A DNA stretch of 64,000 nt from Bacteroidia bacterium (lineage in GTDB: Bacteria > Bacteroidota > Bacteroidia > J057), in contig JAUIKF010000009.1 of NCBI GenBank assembly GCA_030430575.1, positions 84,840 to 148,839 on the forward strand, read 5' to 3'. How positions within the stretch are numbered: the stretch's first letter is position 1; every line of letters begins with the position of its first letter. A program made the position numbers and the translations under genes. Shown here piece after piece: positions 17,864 through 27,448 of the stretch. Below the pieces are notes generated by a model. That model was not told where the DNA came from. It was given only the letters and a program-made list of their open reading frames with translations, and did no database searches.

Positions 17864-17927
17864 GAACAATATGAACAACATTGTGAACAATAGGTAAAAG
17901 CCTTTTTGCGGGTTATCTGGACCTTTG
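17864..17927 (+). promoter_or_regulatory. Activator-type promoter of the 18008 gene
   Basis: The half-sites GAACAATATGAACA (17864) and GAACAATAGGTAAA (17885) are 21 bp apart. The -7 element GACCTTTG is at 17920-17927, 34 bp after the second AACAATA. No -33 TTG is present. It lies between a hybrid AraC-type regulator and the secreted gene it probably controls. The leader (GGTAACCAG at 17937) resembles that of the 27449 gene. Confidence 0.8.
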
Positions 17928-18007
17928 TCTCAACAGGTAACCAGCTTTATGCATCACGGGTTCCAAGGGAAAGTTCCCAGCATGCTGAAGCACAATTTTT
18001 TACTAAA

Positions 18008-19120
18008 ATGAGACAGATATTAACCCTTCGCTTTCCAGCTCTCCTAGCATTATTATGCATTCCGCTCATTTCCTTCGCCCAAACCAATCTGGCGGCTGAC
18101 GGAAATACGCACACCATCAATAAAGTAGGTTCTAATAACAGAACGGGTGGCTATCAGGATTTCCTCATTCCTTCGAGTTTAGGGGCTTATGACCACATCG
18201 AGTTTTTTCTAAAAGGAGGAGATGGAGGTAGGAGGAAAGTCAAGAACGAATGTAGGGTAGAAGGGGGAAAAGGAGGGAATAATGGCGTAAATGGCCTTCC
18301 TGGTGTGGGCCAAAGTGTAAATGGAGGAGAAAATGGAGAGCCTGGAGGGGGAAGCAGTAGTTGCGGAGGAGGAGGACTTGTAAGCCGTACAACTTGTGGA
18401 GCTGATGGAGGGCACTTGACAGGAGGAAATGGACAAAGCGGTGCTCAAAACGGAGGATTTGGGTATGGGGCAGGTTCTGCCGGAGACCATGTCGGTGGCG
18501 GTGGGGGAGGTTATTCAGGGGGAGGAGATGGTGCTAATCTTAAAGGTGGAGGTGGAGGCGGAAGTTTTGCTTCCCCTCAGGCGGTATATTCTCAAAAAGT
18601 AAAAGGCTCTACCACCGGCAGTCCTAACAGTGGATTTATCACGTATACTTTTAAGGATGAGGATCCTTTTGCCCCCACACCTGTTTGCCAGGACATCACT
18701 GTGCAGCTCAACGCTTCAGGCAGCGTGACCTTTCCTGCCAGTCAATCAGACGGCGGCAGTACTGATCCTCAAGGGCTGGGCCTTACCTATTCTTATGCTT
18801 CCATTTCGGGCTCTCCTGCTTCAGTGACCTGGGACTGTACCAATTTGGGCGAAAACATCGAGACACTTTCTGTCTCTAATGGTTCTGTTGAAGCCACTTG
18901 TACTTCCATTATCTTTGTAGAAGAAAACAATGCGCCTACCGCCATTTGCCAGGATATTACGGTTTATTCAGATGCTTCTGGCATGGCATCATTTGCAGCT
19001 TCAGATATAAATAATGGCTCTAATGATCAATGTGCAGGCACCGACCTAAGCTTATCGCTTGACGTGACAACTGCCCTTGTGGCGGAATCGCCCCCCCAAC
19101 AACGGTACTCCTGTCGGTAG
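18008..19120 (+). CDS. Glycine-rich/HYR surface protein, 5' part of frameshifted gene
   Basis: This is the N-terminal part of a protein whose reading frame breaks at about 19061-19071. The ATG at 18008 gives a signal peptide (RQILTLRFPALLALLCIPLISFAQ); an earlier in-frame start at 17906 would fall inside the promoter. A glycine-rich domain follows (GGFGYGAGSAG, GGGGGGYSGGGDG, GGGGGGSFAS) like the one in the 27449 gene, but it lacks about 90 residues of the non-glycine strands present there. Two CQD-type beta modules come next. After GTDLSLSLD the frame needs one extra base, and then continues CPCGGIAPPTTVLLSVED into the downstream frame. It may be a pseudogene or an assembly or sequencing error. 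Confidence 0.8.
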   Translation: MRQILTLRFPALLALLCIPLISFAQTNLAADGNTHTINKVGSNNRTGGYQDFLIPSSLGAYDHIEFFLKGGDGGRRKVKNECRVEGGKGGNNGVNGLPGVGQSVNGGENGEPGGGSSSCGGGGLVSRTTCGADGGHLTGGNGQSGAQNGGFGYGAGSAGDHVGGGGGGYSGGGDGANLKGGGGGGSFASPQAVYSQKVKGSTTGSPNSGFITYTFKDEDPFAPTPVCQDITVQLNASGSVTFPASQSDGGSTDPQGLGLTYSYASISGSPASVTWDCTNLGENIETLSVSNGSVEATCTSIIFVEENNAPTAICQDITVYSDASGMASFAASDINNGSNDQCAGTDLSLSLDVTTALVAESPPQQRYSCR

Positions 19121-19137
19121 AAGACCCTTCAGACAAT

Positions 19138-22100
19138 TTGAGCACCTGTACCGCTACAGTGACCGTAGCGGACAATATCCCTCCGGTAGCTACTTGTAAA
19201 GACATTACAACAACCATTTCCACAGGCAATGTAGGCGTAAACCTAGTCCCTTACGCTTCTCTTGTGACAGCTAGTGATAATTGCAGTGGAATTGCGCCCA
19301 TATTTGGTTCCATTACAGTAGGCTGCAATGATATTGGAACTAACCCTGTTGTCATCACCGTAAGGGAATCTCTGGGAAGTTTGTCCTCCAGGTGTACGGC
19401 GACAGTTACCGTAAGAGAGAACACACCTCCGGTAGCAAAATGCAAATCTGCTACGGTATACCTCAATGCTGGGGGATGGGTCTCAAACTTAAAACCAGAG
19501 ATAGATAATGGGTCTTCAGACAATTGTGGGATTGCTTCCCACAGTGTTTCGCCAGGAACCCTGACTTGTTCTGCGCTTGGCGCTCCTCAGACGGTGACTT
19601 TAGGAATTGGAGATGCAAGTGGAAATCAACATTCCTGTACGGCTACAGTGACCGTACTGGACACCGTGAGTCCCTCTGTACTATGCCCTTCGAACCGAAC
19701 GCTTTATACCGGAAATCTTAACCCAAACTGTACGGCCACTTATAGCATCCCAGACGCTGTGAGCGACAATTGTCCGGGCGCCTCCTGGGGAGTAAGCTTT
19801 AGTGGAAATACTAATGGACTGCCCGCTGACCTCAGCGGCATCTCAGAAGGAAGCCCTTCTGGAAATGTGAGCTATGAACTTGGCACCACAACGGTTACTC
19901 TTTCAGCCACAGATGCCTCTGGAAATACAGCAACTGCCTGCAGTTTTACTGTGACAGTAGAAGATAATACGGTTCCTATTTTAATCTGTCCGCCCAACCA
20001 GGTCCTCCAGACAAATGAAGAGGATTGCTTAGCGCAATTCATCATCGCCGATCCCTTGTCGGATAATTGTTCTGGAGCGACTTGGGGGGCAATTTTTAGT
20101 GGGAGTAATCCTACTACCAGCATCCTGGCTCCTCCTATCAGTGGAATCGCAGATGGAAGTAATAGCAATGAAATTACCCTACTCAGGGGAATTACTACCG
20201 TCACGCTAAATGGCGTAGATGCCTCCAATAATTTGGCAGCTACCTGCTCATTTACTGTCACGGTCAATGACAACACCCCTCCGCAGATTACCTGCTCATC
20301 AAATAAAATAGTAAACACAGACCCAGGTCAGTGTAGTGCTTCTGTCAATTACACAGTAAATAGGTCTGATAATTGTTCAAATTTGATTAGTATTGGAAAA
20401 ATCGAAACGTTTTCCAAAGGGGTGACCGTTAAGCATTTTGACGCTATTGATGCAGCGGGCAATACCAATACATGTTCATTCTCCATTACAGTCTTGGATG
20501 CAGAGAATCCTACGATCACCTGTCCTCAACAAATCAATGTTGAGAATGATAATGAACAATGCGGCGCAGTGGTAAACTATGTCATCACCAGTGATGACAA
20601 TTGCCCGGGCGTGAATCATGCTCAGTCTGATGCGACAGGCCTGACTTCAGGAAATGAATTTCCCGTTGGAACGACCACTTTGAGCTATACCGCCACAGAT
20701 GCAGCGGGAAATACAACCTCCTGCACCTTTGACGTGACCGTTCGTGATACCCAGAAGCCTGACATTGCTTGTCCAGGGCCTATTACGCAGGATAGTGAGT
20801 CTGGGAAATGTGAGGCTGGCGTTTTATACAACTTCCTGACAGGCGATAATTGCCCCCCTCCAATGTTCCAGTCCTATGGCTTACAATCTTCTGGAGGAAA
20901 TTATCCTGTAGGGACGACTACCCAGACCCTACAAGTAACAGATGCCTACGGCAATACAGCCAGTTGTAGTTTTGACATCACCATCATTGATGTGGAAGCT
21001 CCAGTCATCACGTGTCCAACTGACATCACAGTTGACAATGATCCGGGGGAATGTGGCGCAGTAGTGAGCTATTCCATCACAAGCAGTGACAATTGCTCAT
21101 CCACAAACTTGCAAATAGATGCCTCTGGCTTTTCTTCCGAAGATCAATTTCCTGTTGGCACGACTACGCAAACCTATGAAGCCACTGACCCTGCTGGCAA
21201 TACAGATGCGTGTACTTTTACTGTTACAGTAAATGATGTGGAAGCGCCTGTTTTTGTGGAATGTCCTGCTGATACGGTAATTGAGAACTATGCAGGAACT
21301 TGTGCTAAAGGGTTTAATTATACAGTCCGTTGGGAAGATAATTGTACAAGAGGAGGCTCTGTGTCTGAGGGAACCATTTACCCAGTAGGCGTCACGCCCA
21401 TTTCTTATACAAGAGGAGATGCTTCTGGCAATACGCCTACGTGTTCCTTTACCATTACAGTGATAGATACGGAAGACCCCGTATTCGCATGCCCCACTGC
21501 TAATGTCGTCCGCAATACGGATGCGGGTGTCTGTGATCATCTCGCAGTCAGTGCTGACCTCGACCCTACAGTTTCAGATAATTGTGGTTTGCAGACAGTC
21601 GTGAATGACTACAACAATGCCAACTCCTTGGATGGAGCTGTATTCCCTAAAGGAAAAACCCTCGTCACCTGGACGGCGACCGACATCCACGGCAATAGTA
21701 GTGTGTGCAGCTATCACATCAAGATTCGCGACCGCGAAGCCCCTGTCTTCGACAACTGCCCAGCAGGCACGACGCTTGTGGTCCCTGCTTACACGCCTGG
21801 CGCTTACCACACCTGGCCTACCTTGACGGCCACTGACAACTGCAACCCATCCCACAAACTCACTATCAGTGGCTTCCCCCTGAGTGGTAGTTACTTCCCT
21901 GTGGGCACCACCACCGTCAACTGGACAGTCACCGATAAGTCCAATAACGACGCCCCGTGCCAGTTTGATGTCACAGTTGTCGAAACGGGCGACCCCGCGC
22001 CCAATGGCTGGACTGGCAACAGTGTCGGAAATAGCAATAGCTGCCACACCAACTACAACTCGACGAGCAAAACGCTCACCATCCAGTCAACTGGCGGCAA

Positions 22101-22833
22101 TGTCAGCATGAATACCGACAATTTCTGTGGGATGACCATTCCTAATAGCAGTGGCATCATAGACTTCCGCGCTCGCGTGACCCCAGCAGGCGCAGGCTAT
22201 TACGATCAAGCTGGCATCATGATGCGGCAGAGCCTCGCTAATAATGCCAAACACGCTACCCTGCTATTGACGGGTACCAGCGTGCCCATGATGTCACTCA
22301 GAGCTAGTGCAGGGGGCTTCCCGCTCAGTACCTCAGGAACCGCCGTCACTACTCCTTACTGGCTCCGCCTCTACCGTGCCGGCGGCACGATCACAGGCTA
22401 CGTCTCCGCCGATGGCGTGAACTGGTCACAGATCATGACTTATCCCAATTTGCTGAGTAGTCCGCTATACCTCGTGCTCTTCAGCACTACTTCAGGGGCC
22501 AGCGGTCAGGCGACCTTTGACGATATCACCATCAATGGTGCCGCAGCACGCTTAGGTGACGAAGCGATGGGGACTGAACTGAGGCTCAAAGCCTATCCCA
22601 ATCCTTTCAGCGAGGACCTCTTTATCGATGTCGAAAATGCCCTCCCCGGAGAGACCTACAACGTGCGGTTGTCCAATATGCTGGGCCAGCGGGTATACGG
22701 CTATGAGACGGGGGCTTCTCCTGAAGGGAAGATCGAGCAGCGCATCTCGCTGGAACACCTTCTGGCGGGGACTTACCTGCTTGAGGTGAGCGCGGGCGTG
22801 CAGCGCAAGACGCTGAAGGTTCAAAAACAATAA
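19138..22833 (+). CDS. HYR T9SS surface protein, 3' part of frameshifted gene
   Basis: This is the continuation of the 18008 gene after the frame break. The coordinate is the first possible start in this frame (a TTG), and homologous sequence actually begins near 19062. It encodes roughly a dozen beta modules, the later ones HYR (CPTDITVDNDPGECGAVVSY and similar), then the concanavalin-like domain (AGIMMRQSLANNAKHATLLL, PYWLRLYRAGG) and a full T9SS type A sorting domain (KAYPNPFSEDLFIDV...GTYLLEVSAGVQRKTLKVQKQ). With no signal peptide of its own, it cannot be exported unless the frame is restored. The last 1.2 kb is almost identical in DNA to the end of the 27449 gene, pointing to recent duplication or gene conversion. 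Confidence 0.85.
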   Translation: MSTCTATVTVADNIPPVATCKDITTTISTGNVGVNLVPYASLVTASDNCSGIAPIFGSITVGCNDIGTNPVVITVRESLGSLSSRCTATVTVRENTPPVAKCKSATVYLNAGGWVSNLKPEIDNGSSDNCGIASHSVSPGTLTCSALGAPQTVTLGIGDASGNQHSCTATVTVLDTVSPSVLCPSNRTLYTGNLNPNCTATYSIPDAVSDNCPGASWGVSFSGNTNGLPADLSGISEGSPSGNVSYELGTTTVTLSATDASGNTATACSFTVTVEDNTVPILICPPNQVLQTNEEDCLAQFIIADPLSDNCSGATWGAIFSGSNPTTSILAPPISGIADGSNSNEITLLRGITTVTLNGVDASNNLAATCSFTVTVNDNTPPQITCSSNKIVNTDPGQCSASVNYTVNRSDNCSNLISIGKIETFSKGVTVKHFDAIDAAGNTNTCSFSITVLDAENPTITCPQQINVENDNEQCGAVVNYVITSDDNCPGVNHAQSDATGLTSGNEFPVGTTTLSYTATDAAGNTTSCTFDVTVRDTQKPDIACPGPITQDSESGKCEAGVLYNFLTGDNCPPPMFQSYGLQSSGGNYPVGTTTQTLQVTDAYGNTASCSFDITIIDVEAPVITCPTDITVDNDPGECGAVVSYSITSSDNCSSTNLQIDASGFSSEDQFPVGTTTQTYEATDPAGNTDACTFTVTVNDVEAPVFVECPADTVIENYAGTCAKGFNYTVRWEDNCTRGGSVSEGTIYPVGVTPISYTRGDASGNTPTCSFTITVIDTEDPVFACPTANVVRNTDAGVCDHLAVSADLDPTVSDNCGLQTVVNDYNNANSLDGAVFPKGKTLVTWTATDIHGNSSVCSYHIKIRDREAPVFDNCPAGTTLVVPAYTPGAYHTWPTLTATDNCNPSHKLTISGFPLSGSYFPVGTTTVNWTVTDKSNNDAPCQFDVTVVETGDPAPNGWTGNSVGNSNSCHTNYNSTSKTLTIQSTGGNVSMNTDNFCGMTIPNSSGIIDFRARVTPAGAGYYDQAGIMMRQSLANNAKHATLLLTGTSVPMMSLRASAGGFPLSTSGTAVTTPYWLRLYRAGGTITGYVSADGVNWSQIMTYPNLLSSPLYLVLFSTTSGASGQATFDDITINGAAARLGDEAMGTELRLKAYPNPFSEDLFIDVENALPGETYNVRLSNMLGQRVYGYETGASPEGKIEQRISLEHLLAGTYLLEVSAGVQRKTLKVQKQ

Positions 22834-22897
22834 CTTGCTGATAATCAGTCTTCCTATCTCAAAATGTCAAAACTTTATCATGGTTTGTTTGAGGCTG

Positions 22898-22933
22898 AAT
22901 ACGCAACAGGTTGGAGAAAATCTGTTGCGTATT
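22898..22933 (+). terminator. Intrinsic terminator
   Basis: A perfect 12-bp stem AATACGCAACAG/CTGTTGCGTATT is followed by a T-run (TTTT). It terminates the frameshifted HYR gene. Confidence 0.88.
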
Positions 22934-22995
22934 TTTTAATAAAAATTCAGGAAGAATCCTGTTTGTTCCCTCAAAGCACCTTGCCGAAAAGCAGG

Positions 22996-23003
22996 TAAAT
23001 TTG
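22996..23003 (+). promoter_or_regulatory. Possible -7 element of the second hybrid regulator
   Basis: TAAATTTG matches TAnnTTTG and lies 71 bases upstream of the ATG at 23074. No clear -33 element and no GAACAWWWGT repeats are present, so this promoter is of a different type from the HYR promoters. Confidence 0.4.
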
Positions 23004-23073
23004 CACGATTTGTCCCGTCATTATTCGTTAGTCCAAAGGATAATGAGTATTTTGGGGGAAGTTTGTAGGACTT

Positions 23074-26000
23074 ATGTTGGCTAGGGTATTTTATATCAGT
23101 TGGTTGTTGTTTTTACCATATCACCTGTTTTCTCAGCGTGACTATTCCCCTTTATCCGACGGTCAAACTTTTATTCAATATTACCCACCAGCCTCTTATA
23201 ATAATAAACACCGTCAAAACTGGTGCGTAATCCAGGACAATCGTGGGATGATCTATGTGGGGAATACGACTGGTCTGCTTACATTTGATGGAGTAAAATG
23301 GCGTTTCTACCAGTGCCCAAACCGATCTGTAATTAGGTCGCTAAAGAAAGATGACTTTGGGCGAATATACTACGGCGCCAAAGGGGAGTTTGGGTACCTC
23401 TCAGCTGACTCCATCGGCACCCTTCAACTGATCCCGCTGAGTGGCTTTCTGCCAGACACGGTGGAAAATATCGGAGATGTATGGGATATCGCCTGTACAA
23501 GTGATAAGGTTTATTTTCAGTCTCGATTCTACACATTCCGTTTCGACATTGCCGCTATCTCTTCTGCGAAGCAGGCGGTTTACCCCAAAGCGAATATTTG
23601 GATCGAAAAAAAAGCAGCCATCGGTTTTACAGGATTGGTAGCGGTAAATGAAGCGGCTTATTTTCAGGATCTAGGGAAAGGTTTGCTAAAAGTAACAGGC
23701 GATTCCCTTGAAATATTGGTTGAAAGTGGCCCCGCAAAATCAATTGTTTTTGATAAGATTTTACCACTTCCCAATCATAAAGAATCTGAACCCCATCTGC
23801 TTTTTGTGACCAAATTTGATGGATTGTTTGAAATGAATGGGCAAGTGATTTCGCAAGTAGAATTAGCACCTTTTGTTCGGGATTTTTTGTTAGAAAATAA
23901 CCTCGCCATCTCCTCTACCTTCTTGCCCAATGGCCATCTCGTCATTTCTACTGTCAGAAAAGGATTATTGATCCTAGACCAGGATTACCGATTGGTAAGG
24001 TGCCTCAATAAATCGACTGGGCTAGCTACTGACGCTGTCACCTATGCGTATTCAGACAGGGAGGAGGGCCTTTGGCTTGCCACCGAAAAGGGAATTGCTC
24101 GCGTAGAAACGGCTAGCCCGCTCACTTTTTTTTCCAATAACCACGGCATCGAAGGGAATATTTACGCAATAACCTACCACAAAGAATCTCTCTGTCTAGG
24201 AACGGCTGCCGGAATTTTCTCCTCAAGTAAAAAGGTCGCCAATCGATCCTCAACTTTCCAACTATTTGAAGCCTTCCCCATAAAGTGTAGTTCCCTTGCC
24301 TCAACAGGGGATGAACTATTGGCTGCCATCCCGAGAGAAGGCCTCATGCAAGTAGATAGAGGAAAGGAAACAGCTATTCAAGAAGGAAACCATATCTTCG
24401 TCCGTCCGTCAAGGTTTGACAAACGCCTGGTATTTATGGGGATAGAGTCTCATGGCGACGGAGGATTGATCGTGTATAAATCCCAAGATGGATGGAAACC
24501 TATTCAGGTGGATTTTGACATTCCGAGCGACATACGCTACATCGCTGAAGAGGCTCCAGGCATCATCTGGCTCGGCCATAGAACAGACGGGTATTATCGG
24601 GTAGAGATTCCAGCGTTGATAGAATCAGGCGTGGACATAATTGAATCGATAGATTCCCTCTCCTTAAAGGTAGAACATATCACCGACGAAACGTCCATTA
24701 CTGGAGGGAAAGCACGTTTATTCCCTGTCCATGGCAAGCTCTACCTCGCCACAAATAAAGGCCTCAAGCGATTTGACCCAACAACCAGAACCCTTGTCCC
24801 AGACCTGAGCCTAGGGAAGGAATTGGCAGACACCACCACCTTTATTTACTTGATGATCCCCGGAAATAATGGTGAAATCTGGATAAAGAGCAGTCTGACT
24901 GAAAACTCCTTTGGCAAGCTGGTGCCGAAGGCCGGTGGTAGCTTTAAGTGGGAGGATGTGCCAATAATCAATCGGATCGCAGGACCAAGCTTTAACATAA
25001 TTTACCCTGATCCCTATCAAGATGATATCGTTTGGCTTGGCGGATCGGAGATATTGGTGAAGTATGATCTCTCGCGTGGGCTTACTCAACCTCAAAATTA
25101 TTCCCCACTCATCCGCAGGGTTCTGGTTAATGGAGATTCCCTCATTTATGATGGAGATCTCTCTCTTATAGAAGAGGCCCAAACGCCCCCCCAACTTTCC
25201 TACAAAAAGAATAACCTCCGCATTGAATATGCCGCTACTAGTTTTGATTTGCCTGAGAAGAACCAATATCAGGTTTGGTTGTCGCCCTTCGATGAGGGTT
25301 GGTCTGACTGGACGGAGGAGACCCAAAAGGACTATACTAATGTCCCTGAAGGCCATTACACCTTCAGACTTCGGGCAAAAAACCTCTACGAAGTTGAAAG
25401 TCAGGAAGCCGTTTTTGTGTTTGTGGTGTTGCCACCCTGGTATAGGACCTGGGGAGCGTATCTTGGGTATTTTTTCTTATTCGCAGGATTTATTGGGGGA
25501 ATAGTGAAATGGAGGGAGCAAAATTTAAAAGCAAAAAATCGCGCCCTAGAAGCGATCATCACTGACCGCACCCGCGAATTGGCCCAAAAGAATGAAAAGC
25601 TCCTAGCGCTTGATCAGACCAAATCACGGTTTTTTACCAATATCTCTCATGAATTTCGCACCCCGCTGACAGTCATCTCAGGTATGGTAGATCAGATAAA
25701 ATCTCATCCTGAAAAGTGGCGTGACAAAGGGTTGGAGATGATCCAACGAAATAGTCAACAGGTGCTCGAATTGGTCAATCAGATTCTAGATTTACGCAAA
25801 TTGGAGGCGGGAAGCCTAGAGCTGAACCTCATTCACGGCGATATTGTGCCCTATCTGCGGTATATAGCAGAATCTTTTCATTCTTATGCCGAGCAAAAGA
25901 AGGTTAGTCTTCTATTCGAAAGCGACCTTGAAACGCTCATGATGGATTATGACAAGGGAAAAGTCCTTTCAGTTGTCTCCAATTTGCTCTCAAACGCCAT

Positions 26001-27204
26001 TAAATTCACACCCGAAGGCGGGGAAGTGAGGTTCAAGGTTCAGCGTTTAGGGTTTGGAGTTGAAGGCATACCTCAACGAACGTTATCCTCTGAACACCGA
26101 ACGTCAAACCTTCTGATCCAAGTTTCTGACACTGGGATTGGCATTCCCCCAGACAAGCTTCCACATATATTTGATAGGTTTTATCAGGTAGATGATAGTA
26201 CGACACGCGAAGAGGAGGGGACAGGGGTAGGCCTGGCATTGGCACAGGAACTCGTTCGGCTCATGGCTGGGCAGATCACTGTGACAAGTGAGGTGAATAA
26301 AGGAAGTACCTTCTCTCTCCAATTGCCGATTCGGCATTCGGGCCAGGTCGAATCAGAGGATTCAAGGCTAGCCAACAACTCAGTACCGGTACCATCACAA
26401 GCTTTTGATGAACCACAACAGGACATTCAAATCGCCAAATCGTCAAACGGCTCCCTCCCGTCATTACTGATCGTCGAGGACAACAAAGATGTCATTCAGT
26501 ACCTGATTGCCTGCCTGGAAAACCAGTATCAACTGTTGGTCTCGCGCAATGGAGAAGAAGGAATAGAAATGGCTATAGAAGCAGTGCCAGATCTCATTTT
26601 GAGTGACGTTATGATGCCGAGAAAAGACGGGCTTGAGCTGTGTGAGACACTCAAAGGTGACGAGCGAACCAGCCATATCCCCATCGTATTGTTGACGGCA
26701 AAGGCGGATGTAGCGAGCCGCATCAGCGGATGGGAGCGAGGGGCAGACGCCTACCTCGCCAAGCCCTTCGACCAGCCAGAGCTGCTCGCGGTGCTGAAGA
26801 AGCTATTGGAACTGCGTCGAAAATTGCAAGCACGTTACGCATCTTTGGAAGTGCATCCGCCTCCTATCGCGGGCAATGTCCAGCAAGAAGATGCATTTAT
26901 CCAAAAACTCCGGCAGGCCATCATTGGTCACCTCGATGATCCTACCCTCAATGTCACCTCCCTTTGTGACATGATGAGTATGAGCCGTACCCAACTCCAC
27001 AACAAAGTCAAAGCCTTGACAGGCCGCTCTGCAACCAGCTTTGTGCGATTTGTACGCTTAGGAGAAGCAAAAAAACTGTTGGCACAATCTCATCTACGGA
27101 TTGCTGAAGTAGCCTATCAAGTAGGCTTTAGTGACCCTTCTTACTTCAGCAGAAGTTTTACAGAAGAGTACGGTCATGCGCCTAGCGAAGCGCGCGAGCA
27201 ATAA
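23074..27204 (+). CDS. Hybrid two-component system, beta-propeller sensor and AraC output
   Basis: The 1376-residue product has a signal peptide (ARVFYISWLLFLPYHLFSQ) and a large periplasmic sensor of two-component regulator propeller repeats (NTTGLLTFDG, SDREEGLWLATEKGIARV). A Y_Y_Y-type domain follows at about 710-790 (NQYQVWLSPFDEGWSDWTEE...YTFRLRAKN), then a membrane segment (about 795-815). Next are HisKA with His859 (NISHEFRTPL), HATPase (NLLSNAIKFTPEGG, DTGIGIP, GTGVGLALA), a receiver with Asp1178 (LSDVMMP) and an AraC HTH (SRTQLHNKVKALTGRSATSFVRFVRL...VGFSDPSYFSRSF). The cytoplasmic half is closely related to that of the 14867 gene, whereas the sensor is wholly different, so a sensor exchange took place after duplication. 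The neighbouring 27449 gene is the likely target. Confidence 0.96.
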   Translation: MLARVFYISWLLFLPYHLFSQRDYSPLSDGQTFIQYYPPASYNNKHRQNWCVIQDNRGMIYVGNTTGLLTFDGVKWRFYQCPNRSVIRSLKKDDFGRIYYGAKGEFGYLSADSIGTLQLIPLSGFLPDTVENIGDVWDIACTSDKVYFQSRFYTFRFDIAAISSAKQAVYPKANIWIEKKAAIGFTGLVAVNEAAYFQDLGKGLLKVTGDSLEILVESGPAKSIVFDKILPLPNHKESEPHLLFVTKFDGLFEMNGQVISQVELAPFVRDFLLENNLAISSTFLPNGHLVISTVRKGLLILDQDYRLVRCLNKSTGLATDAVTYAYSDREEGLWLATEKGIARVETASPLTFFSNNHGIEGNIYAITYHKESLCLGTAAGIFSSSKKVANRSSTFQLFEAFPIKCSSLASTGDELLAAIPREGLMQVDRGKETAIQEGNHIFVRPSRFDKRLVFMGIESHGDGGLIVYKSQDGWKPIQVDFDIPSDIRYIAEEAPGIIWLGHRTDGYYRVEIPALIESGVDIIESIDSLSLKVEHITDETSITGGKARLFPVHGKLYLATNKGLKRFDPTTRTLVPDLSLGKELADTTTFIYLMIPGNNGEIWIKSSLTENSFGKLVPKAGGSFKWEDVPIINRIAGPSFNIIYPDPYQDDIVWLGGSEILVKYDLSRGLTQPQNYSPLIRRVLVNGDSLIYDGDLSLIEEAQTPPQLSYKKNNLRIEYAATSFDLPEKNQYQVWLSPFDEGWSDWTEETQKDYTNVPEGHYTFRLRAKNLYEVESQEAVFVFVVLPPWYRTWGAYLGYFFLFAGFIGGIVKWREQNLKAKNRALEAIITDRTRELAQKNEKLLALDQTKSRFFTNISHEFRTPLTVISGMVDQIKSHPEKWRDKGLEMIQRNSQQVLELVNQILDLRKLEAGSLELNLIHGDIVPYLRYIAESFHSYAEQKKVSLLFESDLETLMMDYDKGKVLSVVSNLLSNAIKFTPEGGEVRFKVQRLGFGVEGIPQRTLSSEHRTSNLLIQVSDTGIGIPPDKLPHIFDRFYQVDDSTTREEEGTGVGLALAQELVRLMAGQITVTSEVNKGSTFSLQLPIRHSGQVESEDSRLANNSVPVPSQAFDEPQQDIQIAKSSNGSLPSLLIVEDNKDVIQYLIACLENQYQLLVSRNGEEGIEMAIEAVPDLILSDVMMPRKDGLELCETLKGDERTSHIPIVLLTAKADVASRISGWERGADAYLAKPFDQPELLAVLKKLLELRRKLQARYASLEVHPPPIAGNVQQEDAFIQKLRQAIIGHLDDPTLNVTSLCDMMSMSRTQLHNKVKALTGRSATSFVRFVRLGEAKKLLAQSHLRIAEVAYQVGFSDPSYFSRSFTEEYGHAPSEAREQ
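26031..26110 (+). repeat. In-frame palindromic insert inside second kinase gene
   Basis: DNA with imperfect inverted arms (AGGTTCAAGGTTCAGCGTTT on the left, near-complement ending GAACGTCAAACC on the right) is translated within the HATPase domain. Its place, between the GGEVRFKV strand and the SDTGIGIP motif, matches the insert in the 14867 gene. It resembles the GGTTCGA-type intergenic repeat at 17773. Confidence 0.5.
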
Positions 27205-27298
27205 TTTCTATTATTCCAGAAGCGATAAGCTTGCCCCTAAAATTCCCAGAGAATCATTCCCTCCAAAAAGCGCAAATAAGCACTTAAAACCTCTTTTG

Positions 27299-27362
27299 GA
27301 ACATATGTCCATGCATTGTGAACATATGTCCATGCCCTGGTAGCCCCCTTCTCTCACCTTTG
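27299..27362 (+). promoter_or_regulatory. Activator-type promoter of the 27449 gene
   Basis: Two identical half-sites, GAACATATGTCCAT (27299 and 27320), are exactly 21 bp apart. The -7 element CACCTTTG is at 27355-27362, 34 bp after the second AACATAT. No -33 TTG is present. It directly follows a hybrid AraC-type regulator gene. Confidence 0.85.
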
Positions 27363-27448
27363 TACCAACCGGTAACCAGTCTCATCCCTTAAAGGTGCTT
27401 GGGGAAGCAAGTTGCCTTTAGGGGTGAGGCTAAATAAAAGAGACTATT

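Noticed and set aside
19090..19096. C7 homopolymer as site of the frameshift
   Set aside because: The downstream frame already reads sensibly (CPCGGIAPPTT) through and before this run, so the break must lie upstream at 19061-19071.
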